DNA of 19,802 nt from JACMLD01 sp040007355 (GTDB taxonomy: Bacteria; Bacteroidota; Bacteroidia; Chitinophagales; Chitinophagaceae): assembly GCA_040007355.1 (NCBI GenBank), contig JBDTVE010000280.1, positions 1 to 19,802 of the forward strand, written 5' to 3'. The translations under genes and the position numbers were made by a program. This document shows, piece after piece, positions 1 to 7,410 of the stretch (position 1 is the first letter of the stretch; each line of letters begins with the position of its first letter). The notes below the pieces were generated by a model. The model did no database searches, was not told the origin of the DNA, and saw only the letters and a program-made list of their open reading frames with translations.

Positions 1-918
1 TTATTATCCTGGGGAGCTTTGTTTGCCTGCAACCTGATGTGGTCATTGCAGTTTACCTGCATTAAATTGGTGCAGGACCAGGTGGGTGCTTTTAGTACCG
101 TATTTATACCAATGTTGTTTGCTACTATTTTTATGTTACCTTTTGTGTACAAGGATATAAAAAAGAATAAAAGCCGTAAGTTCAGCGACCTTAAAGTTTT
201 TTTTATGCTGGCGCTGCTGGGTCAGTTTCCGGCACAGGTATTAATGACGATTGGCACCCAGCAATCCACCGCAAGCAATGGCGCTATTATCAGCCTTACG
301 TTACCAATTGTATCCGCCTTATTGGCGGTGGTTTTTCTAAAAGAAAAAATGAACAACTTGCGTTGGGTAAGCTTTGCCATTGCTATTATTGGTGTTGTAT
401 TGTGTTCATCTAAAGACCTCGCCAGTACCGATTTTAGTGTACAGTACATTATTGGTAACCTGTTAATTTTTGCAGGTATATTAGGTAGTGGCTTTTACAA
501 TACCATTTGCAAAAAAATTGCAGACGGTTATACCGCAATGGAAATGCTTTTTTATACCTATATTTTTATGGTGGTCATGTTGTTTCCGCTCGTTTGGCAT
601 TACGAAGGCAACGTATTAAATAACGTTGCTGCTTTTACTAGCAACACCTGGATTGGACTTGCGCTCCTAACGGTTTTTCATAACTTTCTGTCAATGATTT
701 TATTCTTTAAGGCATTGAAAAATTTAGAAGCGATACAGGTAGCTCTCTCTAATTTTTTAATTACATTTTTTGGTATTCCAATTGCAGCAATTGTACTGCA
801 TGAAAAGCTGGGCGCCATGGCTATTGTGGGAGGATTGCTGGTGCTGGCAAGTACCATTGTAATTACAGTATGGGAATATAAACAAGCGGCGCCGAAAGTA
901 GCTCGGGCAGATATTTGA
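1..918 (+). CDS. EamA/DMT-superfamily permease (5' end outside window)
   Basis: Inner-membrane transporter of the drug/metabolite (EamA) superfamily. The frame is open from base 1, so the true start lies just upstream. The TTG at 19 is internal: the codons before it read LLSWGA, which continues the first membrane helix. About 305 residues are visible, close to the usual 290-310, so only a few residues are missing. The protein alternates hydrophobic helices with short charged loops (KDIKKNKSRK, LKEKMNN) and looks like the usual ten-helix, two-repeat fold. The second repeat begins near the segment IIGNLLIFAGILGSGFYN, and the protein ends with a short charged tail. Substrate cannot be told from sequence. 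Position ahead of a sugar-acid operon suggests, but does not show, uptake or efflux of a related compound. A 379-bp spacer separates it from the operon. Confidence 0.9.
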   Translation, partial: LLSWGALFACNLMWSLQFTCIKLVQDQVGAFSTVFIPMLFATIFMLPFVYKDIKKNKSRKFSDLKVFFMLALLGQFPAQVLMTIGTQQSTASNGAIISLTLPIVSALLAVVFLKEKMNNLRWVSFAIAIIGVVLCSSKDLASTDFSVQYIIGNLLIFAGILGSGFYNTICKKIADGYTAMEMLFYTYIFMVVMLFPLVWHYEGNVLNNVAAFTSNTWIGLALLTVFHNFLSMILFFKALKNLEAIQVALSNFLITFFGIPIAAIVLHEKLGAMAIVGGLLVLASTIVITVWEYKQAAPKVARADI

Positions 919-994
919 TGTATGATATCGAGTGTATAATGTGTGTATGAAATGTGTATTCAATTTTATGAATTGCTTTGGCCTTTGTGCGCTG

Positions 995-1014
995 CCCTGG
1001 CTTTTGGACCAGGG
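995..1014 (+). terminator. Possible terminator hairpin after the permease gene
   Basis: Perfect 6-bp inverted repeat CCCTGG/CCAGGG with an 8-base loop, 77 bases after the permease stop codon. There is no clear T-tract after it (AAGGTTTG follows), so a rho-independent terminator is only a weak reading. Confidence 0.25.
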
Positions 1015-1041
1015 AAGGTTTGATGATTAAATTCAAAAGAA

Positions 1042-1049
1042 TAGTCCAA
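1042..1049 (+). promoter_or_regulatory. TAGTCCAA motif copy (candidate shared site)
   Basis: One of several TAGTC-type octamers found in spacers of this cluster. This copy lies 249 bases before the dehydratase start. Function is inferred only from recurrence. Confidence 0.2.
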
Positions 1050-1297
1050 CATAAACGTTTTGTGATTGCACAATAAAAATTAAAAAAGAGTAACAGTTGC
1101 AAAGGGCTGCCGGATGGAAGCGGAAAGCCCGGTGAATTTTTGAAGCGCCTGGTTTGTGCTGGACTTGCATCCAACAGCTTCCGAAATATAATCTGGACAG
1201 GCAGAACCAAAGCTGATTAAATATAGCAGCTCATCACCCCAAATCGTTTTTAGAAAAAGAAGCAAGACTAAAAAAGCATGGCCTTTTCAAATAAAAT

Positions 1298-3028
1298 ATG
1301 AATAAAAAATTCAGAAGCCACCAGTGGTTTTATGGTGCTAACGAAACGGGTTTGTTGCACAGAGGTTCGTTAAGGGCTACGGGTATCAACATGGATGACT
1401 ATCATGGCCAGCCCGTTATTGGCATTGCCAATACCTGGGGTGAATTGAACAATTGTAATATGAGTTTACGGGTTGTGGCGGAGGAGGTGAAAAAAGGAAT
1501 CAGGGAAGCTGGCGGCATACCACTGGAGTTTCCGGTAATAACATTGGGGGAGGAATTGATGAAGCCTACAGCGGCTTTGTACCGCAATTTACTGTCAATA
1601 GATGTGGAAGAAAATTTGCGGTCGTACCCACTTGACGGGGTGGTGCTGTTGGGCAATTGCGATAAAACAGTTCCCGGATTATTGATGGGTGCCGTGAGTG
1701 CAAACCTCCCAACGATTCAATTAAATGCAGGGCCAAAAAAAGTAGGCGTACACAAAGGGCAACGCCTCGGCAGCGGTACAGATCTTTGGAAATACTGGGA
1801 CGAATTAAGAACCGGTGGTATTGACAACAACGAGTGGGAAGAGATTGGAAAAGCATTAAGCTGTGGCTTTGGCAGCTGCAATACGATGGGTACCGCAAGC
1901 ACCATGAACGGCATTGTAGAAGCGTTGGGCATAATGCCTTTGGGGCTGAGTACACTACCTGTAGAAAGTGAAAAAAGAATGACGATGAGTGTGAATGCAG
2001 GCAAACGAATTGTTGCAATGGTAAATGAGAATTTGCGACCATCAGATATTTTAACGGCTGCCGCTTTTAGAAATGCAGTGGCTGTGTGCATGGCACTGGG
2101 TGGAAGTACCAATGCCATCATTCATCTAACGGCCATTGCAGGCAGGTTGAATATTTCGTTGTATCCGCAAGTGTTTAATGAAGTGGGCGCATTGGTGCCT
2201 TGCATTACCAATGTGCAACCGGCCGGAGAAAAATTAATTGATGAATTTGATGAAGCCGGTGGTGTGCCTGCAGTGATGAAACAGTTAGGTGATTTGATTG
2301 ATACTTCTGTAATAAATTATACCGGCAATAGTTTGGCAACCTTGTTAAGCGATGTAGTTGTAAACGATGAAACCATCATAAAAACAGTATCGCTACCGGT
2401 AACCGATGCCCCAACCATTGCCATCCTTTCCGGCAACCTTGCCCCACAGGGTGCAGTGATAAAAGTAGCGGCAGCCGCTGCACATTTATTGCAGCATACG
2501 GGCAAAGCGGTTGTGTTTGAAAACTATGAAGACATGCTGAACCGCATTGATGATGAGGCATTGGAAGTAGATGAAAACTCCGTAATGTTGTTACGGTATG
2601 CAGGGCCAAAAGCTGTACCAGGTATGCCGGAATGGGGCATGATTCCAATACCAAAAAAATTACGTTCCAAAGGAATTAAAGACATGGTGCGTATAAGTGA
2701 TGCCAGAATGAGTGGCACCAGTTTTGGCACAGTGGTTTTGCATGTAGCGCCGGAAGCATTAGTGGGAGGGGCGTTGGCAGTAGTGCAAAATGGAGATAGC
2801 ATTACGCTGGACATCATCAATAGAAAATTATCATTGAATATCAGTGCCGAAGAAATGGCAGCGAGAAAAGAAAAATGGCGAGCACCTGTAAGCAAACACA
2901 GAAGGGGCTACCCACTATTATTCATTCGGGAAGTATTGCAGGCCGATGAAGGTTGCGATCTTGATTTTTTAAAACCTAAGAGTGCTGAGGACTTAATTTT
3001 TATTCAACCAATAGTAGGGAGGTCATAA
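1298..3028 (+). CDS. IlvD/Edd-family sugar-acid dehydratase
   Basis: Predicted cytoplasmic Fe-S dehydratase turning an aldonic acid into its 2-keto-3-deoxy acid. At 576 residues it has the length of the pentonate/hexonate branch (L-arabinonate and D-xylonate dehydratases). Cys53 (NNCNM), Cys121 (GNCDKT) and Cys194 (GSCNTMG) match the three [2Fe-2S] ligands of Rhizobium L-arabinonate dehydratase with a constant offset of six. Glu85 and Asp122 fit the Mg2+ ligands, Lys123 the carbamylated lysine, and Ser472 in RMSGTSFG the catalytic serine. Branched-chain amino-acid synthesis (IlvD) is less likely because the next three genes are sugar-acid genes. It is the first gene of the operon, 8 bases before the lactonase gene. 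The start has no Shine-Dalgarno but is the first ATG in frame. The exact substrate is unresolved. Confidence 0.95.
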   Translation: MNKKFRSHQWFYGANETGLLHRGSLRATGINMDDYHGQPVIGIANTWGELNNCNMSLRVVAEEVKKGIREAGGIPLEFPVITLGEELMKPTAALYRNLLSIDVEENLRSYPLDGVVLLGNCDKTVPGLLMGAVSANLPTIQLNAGPKKVGVHKGQRLGSGTDLWKYWDELRTGGIDNNEWEEIGKALSCGFGSCNTMGTASTMNGIVEALGIMPLGLSTLPVESEKRMTMSVNAGKRIVAMVNENLRPSDILTAAAFRNAVAVCMALGGSTNAIIHLTAIAGRLNISLYPQVFNEVGALVPCITNVQPAGEKLIDEFDEAGGVPAVMKQLGDLIDTSVINYTGNSLATLLSDVVVNDETIIKTVSLPVTDAPTIAILSGNLAPQGAVIKVAAAAAHLLQHTGKAVVFENYEDMLNRIDDEALEVDENSVMLLRYAGPKAVPGMPEWGMIPIPKKLRSKGIKDMVRISDARMSGTSFGTVVLHVAPEALVGGALAVVQNGDSITLDIINRKLSLNISAEEMAARKEKWRAPVSKHRRGYPLLFIREVLQADEGCDLDFLKPKSAEDLIFIQPIVGRS

Positions 3029-3036
3029 TTTTTTAT

Positions 3037-3927
3037 ATGAGCAACCACTTGCAAATTACCGCAACGGAATTATATCCATCTGCCAATTTAATTGGTGAAG
3101 GGCCTGTATGGCATGCCGCAAGAAACAGTTTTTTTTGGGGAGACATTGAAAGAAAGAAACTGCGTGAAATGAGTTGGGCAGATAAGCAGGTGCAGGTTTG
3201 GGAAATGCCACAGCGTATTGGACTGGTTGTAGTTGCTGAAGATGGAAATTTAATTGTTGCACTACAAGATGGATTAGCAAAATTTGATTTGAAAACAGCA
3301 GCCATAGAATGGTTGATGGATATAGAAAAAGACATTGCAAACAACCGGGCTAACGATGGCAAGTGTGATAGTGAGGGGAGGCTTTGGCTGGGTACAATGG
3401 ATGTGCAGGCATCACAAAACTCCGGTGCATTGTATTGCGTGCATGGCAATAGCATAACACCGCGTCTTACTTTGCTTACCCTATCTAACGGCATGGCCTG
3501 GTTGTTGGATAATAACCGTTTTTATTTTATTGACAGCCCACAAAGAAAAATTGACGCTTATTTATTCGATGCTGTAACAGGCACTATACATTTTGAACGC
3601 ACAGCGGTAGAAGTTCCCGAAGCAATGGGTATGCCGGATGGTATGTGCATAGATGAAGAAGGGATGCTTTGGGTAGCACATTGGGGTGGCCATTGTGTTG
3701 CGAGGTGGACTCCTGAAACTGGTGAACTGCTATACAGAATTGAGTTGCCCCTGCCACAAGTTTCATCCTGTGTGTTTGGGGGAGAAAATTTAGACGAGCT
3801 TTTTATAACCACTGCCAGCGAAGGTTTAAGCGAAGTTGAATTACAGCTATATCCTTCCAGTGGCCATGTATTTGTTGCCCAGCCAGGCGTGAAAGGTGTT
3901 GCAGCAAACCACTATAGACAAAACTAA
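3037..3927 (+). CDS. SMP-30/gluconolactonase-family sugar lactonase
   Basis: Predicted metal-dependent lactonase opening an aldonolactone to the sugar acid used by the neighbouring dehydratase. The 296 residues cover one six-bladed beta-propeller without a signal peptide, so it should act in the cytoplasm. The metal ligands of the SMP-30 family are all in place: Glu21 (GEGPVW), Asn151 (LSNGMAW) and Asp201 (MPDGMCID). The substrate-binding motif RANDGKCD, with Arg104 and Asn106, is also present. The start lies 8 bases after the dehydratase stop; an AGGGAGG stretch at 3016-3022, inside the end of the upstream gene, could be a slightly distant ribosome-binding site. The lactone cannot be named from sequence; L-arabino-, L-rhamno-, L-fucono- and galactono-lactone are all possible. 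Confidence 0.93.
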   Translation: MSNHLQITATELYPSANLIGEGPVWHAARNSFFWGDIERKKLREMSWADKQVQVWEMPQRIGLVVVAEDGNLIVALQDGLAKFDLKTAAIEWLMDIEKDIANNRANDGKCDSEGRLWLGTMDVQASQNSGALYCVHGNSITPRLTLLTLSNGMAWLLDNNRFYFIDSPQRKIDAYLFDAVTGTIHFERTAVEVPEAMGMPDGMCIDEEGMLWVAHWGGHCVARWTPETGELLYRIELPLPQVSSCVFGGENLDELFITTASEGLSEVELQLYPSSGHVFVAQPGVKGVAANHYRQN

Positions 3928-3948
3928 ACATAAAAAACAAACCAACTT

Positions 3949-4869
3949 ATGAGTGAAGGTCTTTTCGGTTCTGTACCCATCATACCTACACCTTTTACAG
4001 CAGATGAAACAATTGATGAAGTGGCGTTAAGAGGCTTGATTGAATTTGCTATTTCATCCGGCCTGAGGGCTGTATGCCTGCCAGCTTATGCAAGTGAGTT
4101 TTACAAATTAACGGATGATGAAAAGCTATTGGTAGTAAAAATTGCGGTAGAGCAATCTGCAGGCCGCTTGCAAATTGTTGCGCAGTCTAACCATCCTTCT
4201 TTAAAAGTGGCCATACAATTAGCAAAGGCTAATATTGCCGCAGGGGCCAATATTATTTCTTTGGCCGTACCCCGGATTTTTAGTTTTCCAGAGGCTACTA
4301 TCAAAGAATATTTATCTGAATTTTTTGATGCTATTCCCGGCACCCCGGTACTGGTACAAGACTTTAATCCAAATGGTTCCTCTATCAGTGTTTCGCTTAT
4401 CAATGACTTAAGGCTGCAACATGCTAATTTCAAATACCTTAAACTGGAAGAGCCCTTAGGTGCGCCAAAATTCAAAGAAATAATAGCCCTTACGGAAGGT
4501 ACGGTAAGTGTGTTTGAAGGCTGGGGTGGGTTATATTTGCTGGAGCTAATTCCTGTAGGTATTGCAGGCGTAATGCCCGGCCTGGCGGTGGCTGATATTT
4601 TACAAAAAATATTTTCCCTTCGTAAAAGCGGAGACGATGCCGTAGCGTTTGAATTGTTTGAGAGAGTGATGCCGCAGATATTTTTTTCGCTCCAAAACAT
4701 GGAACTGTTTCATTACGCAGAAAAAGAATTATTGATGGCAAGAGGAGTCCTAAAAAATAGTATCGCAAGAAAGGCCGCTTATGTACCGGATGCTTCTTCT
4801 GTTGCGTACATTAAAGAATTAAACCAACGCATAGTTCAATTGGTGGAGGATATAAAAGCCAACTATTAA
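3949..4869 (+). CDS. DHDPS-family aldolase or dehydratase of a 2-keto-3-deoxy sugar acid
   Basis: Class I Schiff-base enzyme of the dihydrodipicolinate synthase/N-acetylneuraminate lyase superfamily, 306 residues. Lys165 (KYLKLEEP) is the expected Schiff-base lysine. It is not a standard DapA: the GTTGE substrate loop is replaced by PAYASEF (residues 45-51), and the usual catalytic tyrosine in 'YN.P' is replaced by Gln137-Asp138 (VQDFNP). This pattern recalls, from memory, the branch holding L-2-keto-3-deoxyarabonate dehydratase. DHDPS-family L-2-keto-3-deoxyfuconate aldolases are a second option. It sits 21 bases after the lactonase gene and should use the product of the IlvD/Edd dehydratase, giving either pyruvate plus an aldehyde or, by a second dehydration, a semialdehyde. 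No semialdehyde dehydrogenase is present in the window. Confidence 0.88.
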   Translation: MSEGLFGSVPIIPTPFTADETIDEVALRGLIEFAISSGLRAVCLPAYASEFYKLTDDEKLLVVKIAVEQSAGRLQIVAQSNHPSLKVAIQLAKANIAAGANIISLAVPRIFSFPEATIKEYLSEFFDAIPGTPVLVQDFNPNGSSISVSLINDLRLQHANFKYLKLEEPLGAPKFKEIIALTEGTVSVFEGWGGLYLLELIPVGIAGVMPGLAVADILQKIFSLRKSGDDAVAFELFERVMPQIFFSLQNMELFHYAEKELLMARGVLKNSIARKAAYVPDASSVAYIKELNQRIVQLVEDIKANY

Positions 4870-4914
4870 TCCCAAGCCGTTATTATTGTATTGTCATTTT
4901 TTAATTTTATTCAA

Positions 4915-5655
4915 ATGGATTTTAAGGCACAAATTGCAGTAGTTACTGGCGCAGCGTCAGGCATAGGGCTTGCCTTAGCCAAACGTTTAATCGCCGAAGG
5001 CGCAAGACTTATTTTGCTGGATTTGAATAAAGAGGCCTTGGAAAAAGCTTTTGGTGAGTATCCAGAACAGGTAACTTTGTTTGCAATTGATATTACCAAA
5101 CAGGGCGAAGTAAAAAGTGCAATAGAGATTGCAGCAAAAAAATGGGGCAGGATAGATATATTGGTAAACTGTGCAGGTATTACTGGTTTCACCAATGTAC
5201 TGAGCCATGAGGTGGCTACAGATAATTTGCACAAGGTTTTTGAAATAAATTTCATGGCGAGCTTTTATACTGCTCATGCGGTATTGCCCCACATGATGAA
5301 ACAACAGTACGGCAGAATTTTGCACCTGGCTTCTATAGCAGGCAAAGAAGGGAATGCCGGAATGCTTGCCTACTCTGCATCTAAGGCTGCCGTTATTGGT
5401 ATGACCAAAGTGCAGGGCAAAGAATACGGCGAAATGGGCATTACAGTAAATGCATTAGCGCCAGCAGTTATCAGAACACCATTGGTAGATGCTATGCCAG
5501 CGGAACAGGTAAAGTATATGACGGATAAAATACCCATGAAACGCTGTGGCACCCTGGATGAAGCGGTTGATATAATTTGTTACATCATCTCCAGAGAAAA
5601 TAGTTTTACAAGCGGTTTTACTTTTGACTTGTCTGGCGGAAGGGCAACGTATTAA
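4915..5655 (+). CDS. Short-chain dehydrogenase/reductase (SDR), probable sugar or keto-acid dehydrogenase
   Basis: Classical SDR of 246 residues. Visible motifs are the dinucleotide glycine motif TGAASGIG (11-18), Asp36 after strand beta-2 (favouring NAD over NADP), NCAG (85-88), Asn112, Ser140, and the YSASK motif with Tyr153 and Lys157. The start is placed at the ATG at 4915; the TTG 24 bases upstream would add eight residues (MSFFNFIQ) before the first beta strand and is unlikely. Last gene of the operon, 45 bases after the DHDPS-family gene. It may be the sugar 1-dehydrogenase that opens the pathway, or a 4-dehydrogenase acting on the 2-keto-3-deoxy acid as in some rhamnose and fucose routes; the sequence does not decide. 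Confidence 0.92.
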   Translation: MDFKAQIAVVTGAASGIGLALAKRLIAEGARLILLDLNKEALEKAFGEYPEQVTLFAIDITKQGEVKSAIEIAAKKWGRIDILVNCAGITGFTNVLSHEVATDNLHKVFEINFMASFYTAHAVLPHMMKQQYGRILHLASIAGKEGNAGMLAYSASKAAVIGMTKVQGKEYGEMGITVNALAPAVIRTPLVDAMPAEQVKYMTDKIPMKRCGTLDEAVDIICYIISRENSFTSGFTFDLSGGRATY

Positions 5656-5701
5656 GCCTTCAACGGTTTTAATATAAATGATAACTATGTGAAATAGTAC
5701 T

Positions 5702-5710
5702 TAGTCTAAT
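5702..5710 (+). promoter_or_regulatory. TAGTCTAAT motif copy (candidate shared site)
   Basis: TAGTC-type motif in the spacer between the SDR and GH27 genes, 68 bases before the GH27 start. Compare TAGTCCAAT at 10782. Function inferred from recurrence only. Confidence 0.2.
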
Positions 5711-5778
5711 TTGTTTTCTACCATAAGCGATATGGTTTGTTATAAAAATAAGATCAAAACTTGCTAAACAGAATAAAT

Positions 5779-7302
5779 ATGAAAAAAGTAAATAATTGTA
5801 TATTGCTTTTATTGATAGGGCTAAGCCTGGAAACAATTGCTTTTGGTCAAGTCTCCCAATTAGCTATTCCAAATTTTTCCGGCACATGGCGTATGGATAT
5901 TGAACGGGCTGGTGGCGTAATTATTAGTTCTTATTTTAAACTCCATCAAATAGACACAAATGTGAATGGAACAGTGGTGATCAATGGCGCGGTTGAACTT
6001 CCATTGCGGAAACCACATCTTGATCAAGCTGATCTTGTTTTTAGAACAGCCTGGAATATGGACTATCGTCTTCATCATCAAGATGAAAAATTGCTTGTAA
6101 CGATTAAGCATTCTTCAAAAGGTATAGAGAAAGCATACGCTTTTCGGGTTTCAGATAGTGAAGCGCTACCACCACAAAAAATCACTTTGCCAGAACTGTT
6201 AGCAGTGCCTTCAAATCAATTAGCGCTTACTCCACCAATGGGTTGGAATAGTTGGAATCATTTTGCTGAAAAGGTAAATGACTCAATTGTTCGTGCAGCC
6301 GCTGATGCATTAGTTAGTACTCGCCTTGCAGCTGCAGGTTATTCTTACATAAATATTGATGATTGTTGGCAAGGCTATCGGGATAGTGAAGGCAATATTG
6401 TGCCTAATAAAAAATTTCCCAATATGAAAGCACTTGCCGATTATGTCCATAGCAAAGGATTAAAACTGGGAATCTACTCATCGCCTGGTCCTTTTACCTG
6501 TGGTGGTTATTTGGGAAGTTTGGGACATGAAGAGCAAGATGCCAAAACTTATGCCTCCTGGGGAATAGACTATCTTAAATATGATTGGTGCAGCGCCTCA
6601 AGACTTTATTCAAATGACGAACTTCAGGCTACCTATCAAAAAATGGGTTTGGCGTTAGCAAAATCTGGTCGCCCTATTGTTTATAGTCTTTGTGAATATG
6701 GTATGGGCGATGTTTGGAAGTGGGGACCAAAGGTAGCGGCAAATCTTTGGCGCACTACAGGCGATATTCAGGATAATTGGTTATCAATGTCAAATATTGG
6801 TTTTAGCCAGGATAGGTTGGCTGCCTATGCCGGCCCCGGCCATTGGAACGATCCTGATATGCTCGAGGTTGGAAATGGTGGTATGACCGCTACTGAATAC
6901 AGTACTCATTTCAGCCTTTGGTGCTTATTAGCAGCACCATTAATGGCCGGAAACGATCTCCAAAAAATGTCTCCTTCTACGCTTGAAATTTTAAGCAACA
7001 GTGAAGTAATTGCCATAGATCAGGATTTGCTTGGAAAACAAGCTATAACAATTTTTAAAGAGGGGGATGTTCAAATTTTGGCGCGTGACCTTAAGGATGG
7101 CGCTAAGGCCGTTGGATTGTTCAACACCGGGCTAAAAGGCCAGATAGCTTCAGTAAGCTTTTTAGATTTAAAAGTAAATGGCAAACAAAAGATAAGGGAT
7201 TTATGGCTACATAAAGACTTAGGACAATTCAAGTCCAAATTTAGTGTTCATGTGCCACCTCATGGTGTTGTTCTTATAAAAGTTTCGCCAAAAGCTAAAT
7301 AA
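5779..7302 (+). CDS. Secreted GH27 alpha-galactosidase-type glycosidase
   Basis: Exported retaining glycosidase of family GH27, 507 residues from the ATG at 5779. The TTG at 5761 is rejected because the MKKVNNC start gives a normal signal peptide ending near AFGQ (residues 21-24). Residues about 31-125 form a beta-rich extra domain (NFSGTWRMD...) ahead of the catalytic barrel. The barrel begins at LTPPMGWNSWN (150-160) and carries NIDDCW, the nucleophile Asp269 in YLKYDWC, the acid/base Asp329 in RTTGD, and GHWNDPDML. A C-terminal beta-sandwich ends the protein. Likely activity is release of alpha-galactose; GH27 also includes beta-L-arabinopyranosidases, which would suit an L-arabinose version of the upstream operon. 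It probably acts in the periplasm or at the cell surface. The 123-bp spacer suggests its own promoter. Confidence 0.93.
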   Translation: MKKVNNCILLLLIGLSLETIAFGQVSQLAIPNFSGTWRMDIERAGGVIISSYFKLHQIDTNVNGTVVINGAVELPLRKPHLDQADLVFRTAWNMDYRLHHQDEKLLVTIKHSSKGIEKAYAFRVSDSEALPPQKITLPELLAVPSNQLALTPPMGWNSWNHFAEKVNDSIVRAAADALVSTRLAAAGYSYINIDDCWQGYRDSEGNIVPNKKFPNMKALADYVHSKGLKLGIYSSPGPFTCGGYLGSLGHEEQDAKTYASWGIDYLKYDWCSASRLYSNDELQATYQKMGLALAKSGRPIVYSLCEYGMGDVWKWGPKVAANLWRTTGDIQDNWLSMSNIGFSQDRLAAYAGPGHWNDPDMLEVGNGGMTATEYSTHFSLWCLLAAPLMAGNDLQKMSPSTLEILSNSEVIAIDQDLLGKQAITIFKEGDVQILARDLKDGAKAVGLFNTGLKGQIASVSFLDLKVNGKQKIRDLWLHKDLGQFKSKFSVHVPPHGVVLIKVSPKAK

Positions 7303-7319
7303 TACCGTATGCCCGAATG

Positions 7320-7327
7320 TAGTCCAG
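7320..7327 (+). promoter_or_regulatory. TAGTCCAG motif copy (candidate shared site)
   Basis: TAGTC-type motif in the 108-bp spacer between the GH27 and GH97 genes, 83 bases before the GH97 start. Function inferred from recurrence only. Confidence 0.2.
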
Positions 7328-7410
7328 TCATCTTTTCTATCGGAATAACCTGAAGTGATTGCGATCAATGTAGTTTTAATTATTAAACCATCTATTATTA
7401 ATCATTTCAT

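Larger units (their letters stand above)
919..1297. other. Spacer without a gene, upstream of the sugar-acid operon
   Basis: No convincing coding sequence on either strand; the minus-strand frames here lack family features. The outer parts are AT-rich, but about 975-1215 is visibly richer in G+C. It contains a hairpin at 995-1014 and a bulged hairpin near 1098-1125 (GGGCT paired with AGCCC, with CCG/CGG inside). The reverse complement of the second block (CCGGGCTTTCCGCTTCCATC) reminds me of dispersed intergenic repeats in Bacteroidota genomes; this is a recollection and was not checked. The operon promoter presumably lies here, but I could not place a -7/-33 pair. Confidence 0.5.

Noticed and set aside
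863..1265. Minus-strand open frames in the spacer after the permease gene
   Set aside because: No domain, no signal peptide and no coding-like composition; part overlaps the end of the permease gene. Hairpins or a repeat explain the region better.
1566..2042. Minus-strand open frame of 158 codons opposite the IlvD/Edd dehydratase gene
   Set aside because: Overlaps conserved Fe-S motifs on the plus strand, is low in complexity (many Ser, Leu, Cys, His) and has no recognisable domain.
4101..4700. Minus-strand open frame of 199 codons opposite the DHDPS-family gene
   Set aside because: Lies wholly inside a strongly supported gene, has no family motif, and reads as the antisense shadow of its codons.
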